Shown here one piece after another: positions 1-9,055 of a stretch of 64,000 bases of DNA. The stretch is from the NCBI RefSeq assembly GCF_900143075.1, contig NZ_FRCY01000007.1, positions 202,215 to 266,214 of the forward strand, given 5' to 3'. The notes under the pieces were generated by a model. The model was not told the DNA's origin. It worked only from the letters and a program-made list of their open reading frames with translations, and made no database searches. Both the position numbers and the translations under genes were made by a program. The DNA is from Cyclobacterium lianum. Lineage in GTDB: Bacteria; Bacteroidota; Bacteroidia; Cytophagales; Cyclobacteriaceae. Within the stretch, counting starts at the first letter, position 1. Each line of letters opens with the position of its first letter.

Positions 1-1244
1 ACCTGGAAGATATCTTTCAACTGGTCCGGGAGGCCAGCAGAAAACTGCCTTTGCTACCTGAAGCAAAGATCAACAAAGTTCTTGATGACCTGGCTATGGC
101 TGCCATCAAATATACTCCGGAAATTCTCGATGCCAACCAGGAGGACCTGGACCGGATGGATCCCTCTGATCCAAAATTTGACCGGTTAAAGTTAACGGAG
201 GAACGCCTCGAAAATATCGCAGAAGACATCATCAATGTAGCCAAGCTGGACTCCCCACTCGGAACGGTTCTGGCAGAAAAGCGTCTTCCCAATGGTCTGG
301 AATTGAAGAAAGTCAGGGTACCCATCGGTGTTATCGGCATCATTTACGAATCCCGGCCTAATGTCACCTTCGATGTGTTTAGCCTTTGCCTCAAAACCGG
401 CAATGCCCTGATTCTGAAGGGCGGATCAGACGCCTATGCATCCAACGCGCAGATCGTGGAGATCATCCATAAAGTTTTGACTAAAAATAAAGTAGACCCC
501 AATATGGTCCACCTGCTTCCGGCAGGTCGTGAGGCCACAAAAGGCCTGCTGGAAGCAGTCGGATTCGTGGACGTGATTATTCCTAGGGGAAGCCAGGGGC
601 TGATCGACTTTGTCAGGGAGAACGCCAAAGTACCTGTGATTGAAACCGGCGCAGGCATCGTTCATACCTACTTCGACAGCTCGGCAGATCTGGAAAAAGG
701 GACCCAAATCATATGCAATGCTAAAACCCGCAGGGTAAGTGTTTGCAACGCTTTGGATTGCCTCCTGATTCACGAGAATCGCCTGAGCGACCTGAAAACC
801 ATTTGTGCTCCACTTGCTGAAAAGGAAGTCAAAATCTTTGCCGACCAAAAAGCCCATGAGGCCCTGAAAGGAAATTATCCCGGTGCTTTGTTGCATATTG
901 CAGATGAGGGACACTTCGGCACGGAATTCCTTTCACTTACCATGTCTGTAAAAACAGTGGCGGGAATGGAAGAGGCATTATCACACATTTCCAAATACAG
1001 CAGCAAACATAGCGAGGCCATCCTGGCTACTGACGAAAAGCGCATTGATCTTTTCCTTCAGTCCGTGGATGCGGCAGCCGTTTACGCCAATGCCTCAACC
1101 GCCTTTACAGATGGAGCGCAATTTGGCCTGGGAGCGGAGATTGGCATAAGCACCCAGAAACTTCATGCCCGCGGGCCCATGGCGCTGGAGGAAATGTGCT
1201 CCTACAAATGGCAAATCAGAGGTCAGGGCCAAATCAGGCCCTGA
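1..1244 (+). CDS. proA: Glutamate-5-semialdehyde dehydrogenase (gamma-glutamyl phosphate reductase), 5' end outside window
   Basis: Catalyses the NADPH-dependent reduction of gamma-glutamyl phosphate to glutamate 5-semialdehyde, the second step of proline synthesis in the cytoplasm. Family hallmarks are visible in order: [18 protein letters not shown], a Rossmann-type stretch ending in [20 protein letters not shown], the catalytic cysteine in [13 protein letters not shown] (Cys codon at 744-746), and the C-terminal signature [14 protein letters not shown]. The reading frame is open from base 3 without a stop and the residues upstream of the first possible start (TTG at 51) still look like the family N-terminus, so the gene is cut by the window edge and the TTG is not the true start. 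A proB partner would be expected upstream but cannot be seen. Ends with TGA at 1242-1244. Confidence 0.95.
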   Translation, partial: LEDIFQLVREASRKLPLLPEAKINKVLDDLAMAAIKYTPEILDANQEDLDRMDPSDPKFDRLKLTEERLENIAEDIINVAKLDSPLGTVLAEKRLPNGLELKKVRVPIGVIGIIYESRPNVTFDVFSLCLKTGNALILKGGSDAYASNAQIVEIIHKVLTKNKVDPNMVHLLPAGREATKGLLEAVGFVDVIIPRGSQGLIDFVRENAKVPVIETGAGIVHTYFDSSADLEKGTQIICNAKTRRVSVCNALDCLLIHENRLSDLKTICAPLAEKEVKIFADQKAHEALKGNYPGALLHIADEGHFGTEFLSLTMSVKTVAGMEEALSHISKYSSKHSEAILATDEKRIDLFLQSVDAAAVYANASTAFTDGAQFGLGAEIGISTQKLHARGPMALEEMCSYKWQIRGQGQIRP

Positions 1245-1712
1245 TACTGAACCCTTCTTTGCATTTAATTTTCTTGCCAACACTCTATTAAGCTTTATGA
1301 GGTAAAACCATTTTCATCAATAGCGCCTTCGTGGCATGGTTACGGAAAAGGAGCTGCCAACAAAATCTTGTCTTTTTGTTTTTTGAAATTTACCTATTGG
1401 AAAAATTCTGGTCCAAAGAATTTATTTTTTTTTAGTGCCCTCCATTACTCATTATTGGTGATTCGTAACCAATATATTACTAATGATTTAAATGCTATAA
1501 CTATTCCGGTATGATTTGGTTTTGATACCGAAGCAAAGATTATTTAACTCATGAATCATCACATCAATGGAAATGCGCAGGTAATCGAAACGGATATTGA
1601 TGCCTCTAACGGTACACAGCGCCATGGAAGGAGCCATTAGCATCATTGAATAGGTTTGAAGAATTTTGTAAAGATCCAAAAAACGGGCTTTACAAATTGT
1701 TGGTTTAGTTTT
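1245..1712. other. Long intergenic region, no convincing gene
   Basis: AT-rich stretch between proA and the shared terminator. It holds a perfect 7-bp inverted repeat, TATTGGT at 1453-1459 and ACCAATA at 1468-1474 with an 8-base loop, which could be an operator or nothing. Small open frames exist (29 codons on the plus strand at 1551-1640; 63 codons on the minus strand at 1488-1679), but they match no family that I recognise and may be chance or the decayed remnant of a gene. No tRNA-like fold was found. Confidence 0.4.
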
Positions 1713-1740
1713 AAAAGCAGGTCAATAGACCTGCTTTTTT
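1713..1740. terminator. Bidirectional intrinsic terminator
   Basis: Perfect 11-bp stem AAAAGCAGGTC (1713-1723) / GACCTGCTTTT (1728-1738) with loop AATA, T-run on the plus strand and A-run (T-run on the minus strand) on the other side. It lies 52 bp past the stop of the minus-strand glycosyltransferase and also downstream of plus-strand proA, so it can serve both convergent units. Confidence 0.85.
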
Positions 1741-1792
1741 GGTCGTAAAAGTTAAAGGGCCTGCCGTTTTTGCAGCTTGCCTGATTTGCAGG

Positions 1793-2761
1793 CTATTCCT
1801 CTCCGGTATTTTTCCAGGAGCTGGGAAAGATAAGTTCCGCCAGCATACCCAAACCATAGGACAGCAATTGCCCGTATGAGGTCAATATTGCCAGAAAAGC
1901 TGTTTTCAGGCTTCCCAAAGCGGTAAAAAACAAAGCGAGTGTCCAGAAAACATAGGACAGCAGCAGTAATCGTGCTCCGCCGGGCCAAATCAGAGCCAGC
2001 AGGGGCATTGCCAGCAACCCCAATAAAAAGAATGCCGGAAGGAGATGTACGAGCTTAACGGCATCAGGGTGAAAGCGGCGGATAAACAGCCGGTTACGGC
2101 CAAACTGAAAACTCTGGCGCAGGAATGACCAATAGTCATTTTTACGTTGGTGATACACAAAAGCATCTGGTACCAGTTCCAGTCGGTAACCGGCCTTTTT
2201 TATGCGCAAACTGATTTCAATATCTTCCGCCATATTGGGATGCACAAAACCTCCCAACCGGTCATACACTTCCCGTGAAAAACCCATGTTGTAACCCCGG
2301 GCCTGGTATTTGGAGGGATCCTTCATCTTACCCCGGATACCACCTGTAGTCAACAGAGAGGTCATGCTGAAATTCATGGCCTTCTGCCAGTCATTAAACG
2401 TATGGTTCGCGTCGTCCGGCCCACCATGGGCCTGTAGGTGGCGGTTTTGAATGGCCAGGTCCAGTACCTGCAGGTAATGGGCAGGAATGACGCAGTCGGA
2501 GTCGAAAAACACGAAGTAATCGCCCCTGGCAAGTTGCATCCCCTTGTTGCGGGCAAACCCCTGTCCGGTATTGTTCTGATAATGGTATTGCAGGTTTATT
2601 TTTTCTTTGAATGTTTCTGCCTGCTTACTTGCTTTTTGCTCGGAGCCATCATCCACCAGCACCACTTCAAAGTCCTCGTAGGTCTGCTTACACAGACTTT
2701 CCAGCAACAGCTGCAGTTCTTCCGGGCGGTTGTAAACCGGGATGATGACAGAAAAGCGCAT
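1793..2761 (-). CDS. Family 2 glycosyltransferase with C-terminal membrane helices
   Basis: GT-A fold glycosyltransferase. The N-terminus has the family start SVIIPVYNRPEELQ, then VLVDDGS, the metal-binding DSD in FFDSDCVIP, and the catalytic region MAEDIEISLRIKKAGY. Two or three hydrophobic helices follow near the C-terminus (LVHLLPAFFLLGLLAMPLLA and the stretch after it), anchoring the enzyme in the inner membrane. Start: the ATG at 2761 overlaps the TGA of the preceding gene by one base (TGATG); an in-frame TTG three bases upstream is less likely. Last gene of a five-gene minus-strand operon that begins with a dihydroorotase-like gene. Probably extends a lipid-linked or surface glycan; donor and acceptor cannot be read from the sequence. 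Confidence 0.88.
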   Translation of the reverse strand: MRFSVIIPVYNRPEELQLLLESLCKQTYEDFEVVLVDDGSEQKASKQAETFKEKINLQYHYQNNTGQGFARNKGMQLARGDYFVFFDSDCVIPAHYLQVLDLAIQNRHLQAHGGPDDANHTFNDWQKAMNFSMTSLLTTGGIRGKMKDPSKYQARGYNMGFSREVYDRLGGFVHPNMAEDIEISLRIKKAGYRLELVPDAFVYHQRKNDYWSFLRQSFQFGRNRLFIRRFHPDAVKLVHLLPAFFLLGLLAMPLLALIWPGGARLLLLSYVFWTLALFFTALGSLKTAFLAILTSYGQLLSYGLGMLAELIFPSSWKNTGEE

Positions 2762-3723
2762 CAAGATCCTGCGTTAATTTCCTCTTCGATATTGTAGTCG
2801 CTTTTCTGTGCGGTGGAAGAAGTCATCATTTCGGCCAGAAAGCCGGTTAAAAATAATTGAACTCCCACAATCAAAGCCACCAGCGCCAGAAAAAAAAGCG
2901 GTTGACTGGTGATTTCCCTTACGTGAAGGCCGAGACGCAGGCCCCGGATTTTTTCGAAAATCAGCCAGACAGTAATGAACAGGCCTGAAACGAAAGAAAG
3001 TGTTCCCAGCAATCCAAAAAAGTGCATGGGATTTTTGCGATAGCGATTGACAAAGGAAACCGATATCAGATCCAGAAAACCATGAACAAAGCGCTCCAGC
3101 CCAAATTTGGTACTTCCGTATTTACGGGGGCGATGGGCGACTTCCTTTTCTCCTATACGGCTAAAACCATTCCATTTGGCTATCAGAGGAATGTAGCGGT
3201 GCATTTCCCCGTAGATATGGATATTTTTGACCACTTTTTGGTCATAAGCTTTCAGACCACAGTTAAAATCGTGGAGCTTGATACCGGATAACAGCCGGGT
3301 GACCCGGTTGAAAAAACGAGAAGGCAGGGTCTTGGACAGGGGGTCATAACGTTTGCGCTTCCAGCCGCTGACCAGATCAAAACCGTCCTCTTTGATCATC
3401 CGGTACAGTTCGGGAATTTCTTCCGGGCTGTCCTGCAGGTCGGCATCCATGGTAATCACCACCTCGCCGCTGGTCCGCGCAAAGCCGGTATCCAGGGCGG
3501 CGGATTTTCCATAGTTCCGAAAAAAACGGACCGCTTTTACACATATCCCCTTCCGGGAGAGGTCCTGAATGATACTCCATGAGCCGTCCGAGGATCCATC
3601 ATCGACATAAACCAGCTCGTAGGACAGGCCGGATGGCTCCATTACCTGACTGATCCAGGCCTGTAATTCGGCCAGGGATTCTTCTTCATTGTAAACGGGT
3701 ATGACGATGGAAAGCTGGGTCAT
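2761..3723 (-). CDS. Polyprenyl-phosphate glycosyltransferase (DPM1/GtrB/ArnC-like family 2)
   Basis: 320 residues. N-terminal GT-A domain: LSIVIPVYNEEESL, ELVYVDDGSSDGS, FFRNYGKSAALDTGF, and the metal motif in TMDADLQDSPEEIP. The region NCGLKAYDQKVV and RPRKYGSTKFG is typical of enzymes that move a sugar onto dolichyl- or undecaprenyl-phosphate. Two transmembrane helices follow (about residues 233-255 and 270-295). The product would be a lipid-linked sugar used by a later transferase on the other face of the membrane. ATG at 3723 overlaps the previous stop (TAATG). It sits directly before a second family-2 glycosyltransferase, which suggests consecutive steps in one glycan pathway. Confidence 0.9.
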   Translation of the reverse strand: MTQLSIVIPVYNEEESLAELQAWISQVMEPSGLSYELVYVDDGSSDGSWSIIQDLSRKGICVKAVRFFRNYGKSAALDTGFARTSGEVVITMDADLQDSPEEIPELYRMIKEDGFDLVSGWKRKRYDPLSKTLPSRFFNRVTRLLSGIKLHDFNCGLKAYDQKVVKNIHIYGEMHRYIPLIAKWNGFSRIGEKEVAHRPRKYGSTKFGLERFVHGFLDLISVSFVNRYRKNPMHFFGLLGTLSFVSGLFITVWLIFEKIRGLRLGLHVREITSQPLFFLALVALIVGVQLFLTGFLAEMMTSSTAQKSDYNIEEEINAGS

Positions 3724-4280
3724 TAAAAATCCTTGGTTTTATCTTTCTTCTTTAGGATGGCACCCAGGATCAGAGCCAGAATGGCATAGATGATGATTGA
3801 TACGCCGAATGCCTTGAGCTGACCGGCTACGGTAAAGCTATTGGCCATTTCATTTCTCATTTCATCAATCTGGTCTCCCGAAATGCTGTCACCGGCACCG
3901 AAATTATCCAGCATGGCCACCATATTTTCCAACTGTGTTTCCACAAGCATTTCCGGCAGGCCGGGATCGATCACAAAATAAAGGATCATATTCCCTATAG
4001 TGGAGATCAGGCCGGAAACGATCAGTGTCACAAAGGAAAACTGAAATGCTGCGCCAAAATCCATGTAGCCGCCTATTTCCTTGCGGTATTGGATACCAAA
4101 ATAAATGACAAGCCCGAAAAAAAGCACCAAAACGACAATGCCGTACCAGGCAGCTACCAAATAGCTGTAGTCTATAAAATAAACGATAAAATTGAATACC
4201 AGCATGAGCAAGCCGATAATTACCCCCGCATTCAGGGCTGCCCTGGCTGGAGTATTGCTTTTGAGTGTTTGTGGTTCCAT
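3723..4280 (-). CDS. DUF4199 family inner-membrane protein (second copy)
   Basis: 185 residues with three N-terminal or central hydrophobic helices (residues about 17-38, 42-62, 74-103) and one at the C-terminus followed by a lysine-rich tail (KKKDKTKDF). A loop of about 45 residues before the last helix carries acidic residues. This matches the DUF4199 layout seen in Bacteroidota, usually next to glycosyltransferases and dihydroorotase-like genes. Function unknown. It is followed with one-base overlap by the polyprenyl-phosphate glycosyltransferase, so a role in membrane anchoring or partnering of that enzyme is possible but is only inferred from position. It is a paralogue of the gene just upstream (4284-4799). 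Confidence 0.8.
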   Translation of the reverse strand: MEPQTLKSNTPARAALNAGVIIGLLMLVFNFIVYFIDYSYLVAAWYGIVVLVLFFGLVIYFGIQYRKEIGGYMDFGAAFQFSFVTLIVSGLISTIGNMILYFVIDPGLPEMLVETQLENMVAMLDNFGAGDSISGDQIDEMRNEMANSFTVAGQLKAFGVSIIIYAILALILGAILKKKDKTKDF

Positions 4281-4283
4281 AAG

Positions 4284-4799
4284 TTATGATTTAACAGTTC
4301 TCTTTAAAATTATGGAAATTATTATGGTAAAAAACAATCCGGGAAAGATTTTTCTAAGGAAATCGTTCACAGCCACATCTAACCTGTTCATGGCCCGGAG
4401 ACTGTCAAAGGTCTGGGAATAAGCGGTTTCATTGAGTTGCTCCTCCAGGATCTGCCGATTGTCTTCCATCAAGTTGAGATTTACCTGTTTGAATGCTTCA
4501 AATGCAGTGGGATCCAGGTGCAGGAATAAATAAACATACAGGGCAGAAAGGACAGCCATCAGCGTGTAGACAACAAAACCTACTGTCATCCCCTGGCTAA
4601 AATATAGTGTGCCACCGTTATACCCATCGCGGAAGCCTTTTATTCCAAAAAAAACAAAAACGGGAATGAACAGGTAGCCGAGTATCAGGTTCATGCTGAG
4701 GGGCTCCACATCGAGTATATACATGGTCAGAAAACCCAACAGACAGAGGCCTGCACCGGAAAGGCCAAATGGCCAGGCTGCGCGGAGGTATCTATTCAT
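4284..4799 (-). CDS. DUF4199 family inner-membrane protein (first copy)
   Basis: 171 residues from the ATG at 4799. Topology mirrors the next gene: three helices in the first 100 residues (WPFGLSGAGLCLLGFLTMYI, then LILGYLFIPVFVFFGI, then MTVGFVVYTLMAVLSALYVY), a loop of about 50 residues, and a C-terminal helix (PGLFFTIIISIIL) with a basic tail. A GTG at 4820 would add seven residues, but the ATG at 4799 gives the short 8-bp overlap ATGAATAG with the stop of the dihydroorotase-like gene and is preferred. Function unknown; part of the glycosyltransferase operon. Confidence 0.8.
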   Translation of the reverse strand: MNRYLRAAWPFGLSGAGLCLLGFLTMYILDVEPLSMNLILGYLFIPVFVFFGIKGFRDGYNGGTLYFSQGMTVGFVVYTLMAVLSALYVYLFLHLDPTAFEAFKQVNLNLMEDNRQILEEQLNETAYSQTFDSLRAMNRLDVAVNDFLRKIFPGLFFTIIISIILKRTVKS

Positions 4800-6039
4800 G
4801 GATGCCCTCCACTCTGCCACGATTGATCAGGTATTTCACGCGCCCTTTTAGCGCTTTCCCCCAATAGGGAGAATTTTCCGCCAATGAGGCATTGGTTTGG
4901 TGGTCCAGCGTCCACCTTGCTTCCGGATCAAAAACAGTAAGCGTTTCCCAGGCGGAGGATTCATTCCCCAATACCTTTTGCGGACCCGTGCAGAGTTTGC
5001 TGATCAGTAAGGGATACCCCAATTCTGCCTCGAGCTGCACCAGGGCCGGAACAAAGGTGGGCAATCCGGACATCCCGAAAGGCGACAGATCAAACTCCAT
5101 ATTTTTGGCATCATTGTCATGGGGCACATGGTTGGAAACCAATGCATCAATGGTACCATCCCGAAGGCCCTCCAGTAAGGATTGCCGGTGTCTTTTTTCG
5201 CGGAAAGGTGGCATTACTTTCAGACAAGTGTCAAAATCAAAAAGATCTTCATCTGTAAACAGGAGCTGGTAAATGGAAACATCGGCAGTCACGGCAAGCC
5301 CCTCTGCTTTGGCCTTTCGGATGTGCTGCAGCGCACCCGGGGTGCTGACGGTCTGAAAGTGAAGTCTGCCCCCGGTATACCGGAGTATTTCGAGGTTTTT
5401 CTGCACCGCCACCTCCTCAGCCAGGTCAGGAATTCCCCTAAGACCCAGGCGGGTAGATACGATTCCTTCATGCATTTGACCAAATAGCGCCAGCAGGGGA
5501 TCATGACTTTGGTCAAAAAGTACGCCATCGACCCGCTGCAAATACTGCAAGGCCTTCATTAGCCGGTCTGAATGAGAAAGTGGCAACAACCCCTCTCCGA
5601 AGACCCGGATGCCATAGTGGTTCAGGTCCAGCATTTCGGTGAGCCCCTCTCCTTCCAGGTCCCTGGTCACAGCAGCCTGAACATGGAATGTGGGAAAAAG
5701 CTGAGCCGAGTGGTTTTGAATATAAGCCACCTCATTTTTAGATTGCAATGGCGGCTGGGTATTGGGGAGCAGTACAGCCTCTGTCATGCCTCCCTGCATG
5801 AGCGCCTGTGCCAGGCTATCGAGCGTTTCCCGGTATTCCAAACCAGGCTCCCCCGAAAAACATCTCAAATCAGTCCAGCCCTTCGACCCCAGTAAACCAC
5901 TACAGTCTAGCAGGGTTTCGGAGGGTCCGGGCTCATTGGTATCGGCTTTTTGGAGAGTTTTGCCATCAAACAGGTAATCATCCGGAGGGAGGATTTCTTC
6001 ATCCGTGATAATTCTTAGTGACTGGAAGCGTACGCGCAT
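4792..6039 (-). CDS. Dihydroorotase-like amidohydrolase lacking the metal site
   Basis: 415 residues with the class I dihydroorotase fold (amidohydrolase superfamily), about the length of PyrC. Recognisable landmarks are GWTDLRCFSGEPG (54-66), LPNTQPP, VSTPGALQ, NHVPHDNDAKN and the region FGMSGLPTF. In active enzymes the first landmark reads D-x-H-x-H-x-x-E-P-G; here both histidines are replaced (Arg59, Phe61) and the following substrate arginine is Gly63. The usual His before VST is Thr230, and the Asp of DHAPH is Asn303. It is therefore expected to be inactive, like the PyrC' pseudo-dihydroorotases that scaffold aspartate carbamoyltransferase. First gene of an operon with two DUF4199 proteins and two glycosyltransferases. 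ATG at 6039. Confidence 0.82.
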   Translation of the reverse strand: MRVRFQSLRIITDEEILPPDDYLFDGKTLQKADTNEPGPSETLLDCSGLLGSKGWTDLRCFSGEPGLEYRETLDSLAQALMQGGMTEAVLLPNTQPPLQSKNEVAYIQNHSAQLFPTFHVQAAVTRDLEGEGLTEMLDLNHYGIRVFGEGLLPLSHSDRLMKALQYLQRVDGVLFDQSHDPLLALFGQMHEGIVSTRLGLRGIPDLAEEVAVQKNLEILRYTGGRLHFQTVSTPGALQHIRKAKAEGLAVTADVSIYQLLFTDEDLFDFDTCLKVMPPFREKRHRQSLLEGLRDGTIDALVSNHVPHDNDAKNMEFDLSPFGMSGLPTFVPALVQLEAELGYPLLISKLCTGPQKVLGNESSAWETLTVFDPEARWTLDHQTNASLAENSPYWGKALKGRVKYLINRGRVEGIHE

Positions 6040-6416
6040 TTGGAATCTTATTTTTGCAAAACTGCACTTTTATTCCCTAAAATGGAAATAAATTGCAGGG
6101 AAGAACTATAGGCCTGCTTCTGCTCGTTTCTGTCATTACCGGAATACGACCGGCTGCCTGGTTGTAGGATTTATCCCTAAAACAGTTAAAGGTCGAAGTT
6201 CTGGTTTCGCGGAATTGATCTCTTCCTTTGCCTAAAACGGGCTTGGTGGCTGTCAGCCCTAGCAAAGATTTTATTAAGGATCAAGCCTGTAACTGACTCA
6301 TTCGGGCGCCGGAACACCTGGCCAGCTCATCATTGTCTCCCAGCCATTCACTCAAAAAACCCGTGCTGATCTATTTGTATCCTTGTGAATTAATTCATGC
6401 GGTTTGCCATCTTTTT
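6040..6416. other. Intergenic region with promoter of the dihydroorotase-like operon
   Basis: 377 bp between two minus-strand units. It must hold the promoter of the operon starting at 6039; a near match to the -7 box (CAGTTTTG against TAnnTTTG) lies on the minus strand about 20 bp upstream of the ATG. A perfect 12-bp palindrome TGAATTAATTCA is present at 6386-6397, just after the upstream TPR gene. No credible gene; the 62-codon minus-strand frame at 6077-6265 has no family features. Confidence 0.35.
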
Positions 6417-7151
6417 TTAAAGATCTGCCAGATTTTCCTTTGCCAGTTCAAAATCAGGACTTAGGGAAAGGGCTTCTTCAAAGGCCGTCCTCGCTTCAGT
6501 GGCGCTTCCCTGATCTTTGTAAATCAATCCTTTAAGGTTTTGAGCGGCAGCGAGCATACTTACCTGCTGCATGGTATTGTCCTCTTTGGGGAAATTCAGG
6601 TTCTGTTCGGCAGCCTTCTTGTCCCGTATCAGCATATTGACAGAATTCAGGGCCTCTTCATATTTTTTTAAACTATACTGCAGGTAGCTGGTCTTGTAGA
6701 GGCTGAAAAGATCACCTGACAGCAGGTGCAGGGATTCGAAATGGGGTAGGGCCCGCTCCAAAGCACCCAGTTGCTCCAGAGAAAATGCAGCTACTTCCAG
6801 ACCAATCAGGCTTTTGTCATTCTTTTCGAGCAGGTCGAGTGCTACCAGGGCAGAAGACCCATATTGCTCCATTTCAAAATACAAGGAAGCGAGGGTTTCG
6901 GGATAGGAAAGATTATTGGGGTTGCGTTCCATGAGTTCGTATAACTTCATCTTGGCAACAGATGCATCATTGTATCTCATAGCCAGGGCATAAATCCGGT
7001 TATCCGAGTTGTTCCTGGCCTTATTGCTATCCGCTTGCACAGTAGCAGGTACCTCCGTCTGTGCATTGGTGCTATCCTGGGCCACGGCCACAGGCTGTAT
7101 CAGCAGCCCCAGCAATACAATCAATACAGCGTATTTCATCATGATCTTCAT
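6417..7151 (-). CDS. Periplasmic TPR-repeat protein
   Basis: 244 residues with a signal peptide (MKIMMKYAVLIVLLGLLIQP, cleavage probably near AVAQ-DS) and then a region of tetratricopeptide-like helices from about residue 55 onwards, ending in the clear TPR unit AAAQNLKGLIYKDQGSATEA with the canonical spacing and a proline before the next helix. A protein-protein scaffold in the periplasm is the likely role. The ATG overlaps the stop of the upstream CCA-transferase gene (ATGA at 7148-7151), which supports this start. Last gene of the operon that begins with metH. Confidence 0.75.
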   Translation of the reverse strand: MKIMMKYAVLIVLLGLLIQPVAVAQDSTNAQTEVPATVQADSNKARNNSDNRIYALAMRYNDASVAKMKLYELMERNPNNLSYPETLASLYFEMEQYGSSALVALDLLEKNDKSLIGLEVAAFSLEQLGALERALPHFESLHLLSGDLFSLYKTSYLQYSLKKYEEALNSVNMLIRDKKAAEQNLNFPKEDNTMQQVSMLAAAQNLKGLIYKDQGSATEARTAFEEALSLSPDFELAKENLADL

Positions 7152-8572
7152 TCGTTTGTTTTTTTTTCTATTCCTTTTTTTGCAGCCAGCTCATACATCA
7201 ACTGCAAAGCTTCATTTTTATTGTTTTGAATCTGACCATCCAGTATGGCTTCCTTGATTTCTTCCTTCAGATCTCCAACGATACGGGAGGGCTTGAGGCC
7301 AAATATAGTCATGATTTCATCTCCAGACACGGGAGGCTGAAAGTTTCTAACCTGATCTTTTGCTTCTACCTCCTGCAATTTCTTTTCTACTTTATCGAAA
7401 TTGGCCAGAAAACGTTTGACCTTATGGTTATTCTTTGAAGTGACATCTGCCCGGCAAAGTTGCATGAGATCTTCCACATCGTCGCCGGCCTCAAAGAGCA
7501 ACCTCCTCAAAGCCGCGTCCGTGACTTCATCATTGACCAGAGCTATCGGTCTAAGATGCAATTTTACCAATTTTTGCACATATTTCATCCTATCGTCCAT
7601 GGGCAATTTTAACCTTCTGAAAATCCCCGGCGTCATTCTGGCCCCCTTATCTTCGTGACCGTGAAAGGTCCAGCCAGCTTTTTGGTTGAAGCGCTTTGTT
7701 GCAGGTTTGGCGATATCGTGCATGATGGCCGCCCAACGCAGCCAAAGGTTGTCCGATCTGGCCGATAAGTTGTCCAATACCTGAAGGGTATGGTAAAAAT
7801 TATCCTTATGGGATTTGTCGCCCACCGAATCTACTCCCTGAAGTGCCACCATTTCCGGAAAAAACTCCTTCAACAAACCGCTGACAAAGAGCAATTTGAA
7901 TCCATAGGATGGCTTATCCGTCATGATGATCTTGTTCAGCTCATCGATAATCCGTTCTCCCGATATGATTGACAGCCGGGAAGCATTACGGATGATACCT
8001 TCAAAAGTATCCGGGGCGATATCAAATTTCAACTGAGCCGCAAAACGAACCGCCCTTAACATACGAAGCGGATCATCCGAAAAGGTAATATTCGGGTCTG
8101 TGGGCGTACGAATCACCTTCCTTTTCAGGTCCTTTAGCCCTTCGAAGGGATCCAGCAAGGTACCGTAATTTTCCTTGTTTACTGCTACTCCCAAAGTATT
8201 GATCGTCAGATCACGGCGCTCCTGGTCCTCTTGTAAAGTTCCCGCCTCCACCTTCGGTTTTCTGGATGCTGTCTGGTAAGACTCCTTTCTGGCTCCCACA
8301 AATTCAACCTCCCAATCGTCTATGCGTATCATGGCTGTACCAAAATTTTTAAATACCGATACAGCAGGTCGGTTTTCAAGGCTCCTGGATACCGCCTGCG
8401 CGAGTCGGATCCCGTCGCCAATACATACAAAATCGATATCTTTGCTGGGCCGCTCCAGCAAAATATCCCTGACATACCCCCCCACCAAATACGTTTCCAT
8501 TCCCAACTGATCAGCTACAGTTCCAACCTGTTGAAATATGGAAATTTTATCTAAAGAACTTTTCAGATTCAT
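7148..8572 (-). CDS. cca: tRNA nucleotidyltransferase / poly(A) polymerase family with HD domain
   Basis: 474 residues. The class II nucleotidyltransferase head starts with YLVGGYVRDILLERPSKDID, giving the flexible-loop glycines and the catalytic DxD (KDIDFV), followed by the template motif ERRDLTINTLGV and the RNA-binding motif DPLRMLRAVRFAAQL. An HD phosphohydrolase domain follows (LRWAAIMHDIAKP, FHGHEDKGA). It adds or repairs the 3'-CCA of tRNAs in the cytoplasm. Organisms with split A-adding and CC-adding enzymes exist, so the exact specificity is not certain. ATG at 8572 overlaps the stop of the upstream gene by four bases. Confidence 0.9.
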   Translation of the reverse strand: MNLKSSLDKISIFQQVGTVADQLGMETYLVGGYVRDILLERPSKDIDFVCIGDGIRLAQAVSRSLENRPAVSVFKNFGTAMIRIDDWEVEFVGARKESYQTASRKPKVEAGTLQEDQERRDLTINTLGVAVNKENYGTLLDPFEGLKDLKRKVIRTPTDPNITFSDDPLRMLRAVRFAAQLKFDIAPDTFEGIIRNASRLSIISGERIIDELNKIIMTDKPSYGFKLLFVSGLLKEFFPEMVALQGVDSVGDKSHKDNFYHTLQVLDNLSARSDNLWLRWAAIMHDIAKPATKRFNQKAGWTFHGHEDKGARMTPGIFRRLKLPMDDRMKYVQKLVKLHLRPIALVNDEVTDAALRRLLFEAGDDVEDLMQLCRADVTSKNNHKVKRFLANFDKVEKKLQEVEAKDQVRNFQPPVSGDEIMTIFGLKPSRIVGDLKEEIKEAILDGQIQNNKNEALQLMYELAAKKGIEKKTNE

Positions 8573-9036
8573 GCTTTTCTTGTTTTGACCCTACCATCGG
8601 CATGCAATTCCATGGTCTCAGTTTCAGAAAAATGAAGCGGAAAGGCTTCCTGAGCCAAAAAGGGTATTTCACCGGATTTTTCTACCCATTGCATCTCCAC
8701 TGTATCCCTGAGCTCAAACAAGAGCCGGTGCCAGAATGGTGATTTGATCAATGCAAATTTAATCAATCCTCCCGAATTTACTCTACCATTTATCCCCGGT
8801 GCCGGGGGGCTATGAAATATCACCTTGTCTGCCGAGTATTCTACAATGTCTAATGCTACTTCAGAAAAACTTCCGGCCAGGGCCTGAAGCTGAAATACTT
8901 CATGTATCAGATACACCCCTGTATGAGGCATATTGGGGTCTTTCGGAGAAAACCATTGAAATGTGGTGCCCCGGGAATCTTTAATAGTGATTGTTCCTTT
9001 TTGCCTGAATTGGGATTTAACCGCCCTGTAATCCAC
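8569..9036 (-). CDS. Conserved hypothetical protein, 155 aa
   Basis: Not recognised. A compact soluble protein with alternating beta-rich segments, no signal peptide and no membrane segment. GTG start at 9036: an in-frame TAA lies immediately before it and there is no earlier ATG. It starts 19 bp after the metF stop and its own stop overlaps the cca start (ATGA), so it is co-transcribed with both. No catalytic motif could be seen. Confidence 0.6.
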   Translation of the reverse strand: MDYRAVKSQFRQKGTITIKDSRGTTFQWFSPKDPNMPHTGVYLIHEVFQLQALAGSFSEVALDIVEYSADKVIFHSPPAPGINGRVNSGGLIKFALIKSPFWHRLLFELRDTVEMQWVEKSGEIPFLAQEAFPLHFSETETMELHADGRVKTRKA

Positions 9037-9055
9037 TTAAAACTATTTTTTGATC

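Noticed and set aside
1551..1640. Short plus-strand frame of 29 codons in the proA downstream gap
   Set aside because: No ribosome-binding site, no conserved feature and too short to support; kept only as a note on the intergenic region.
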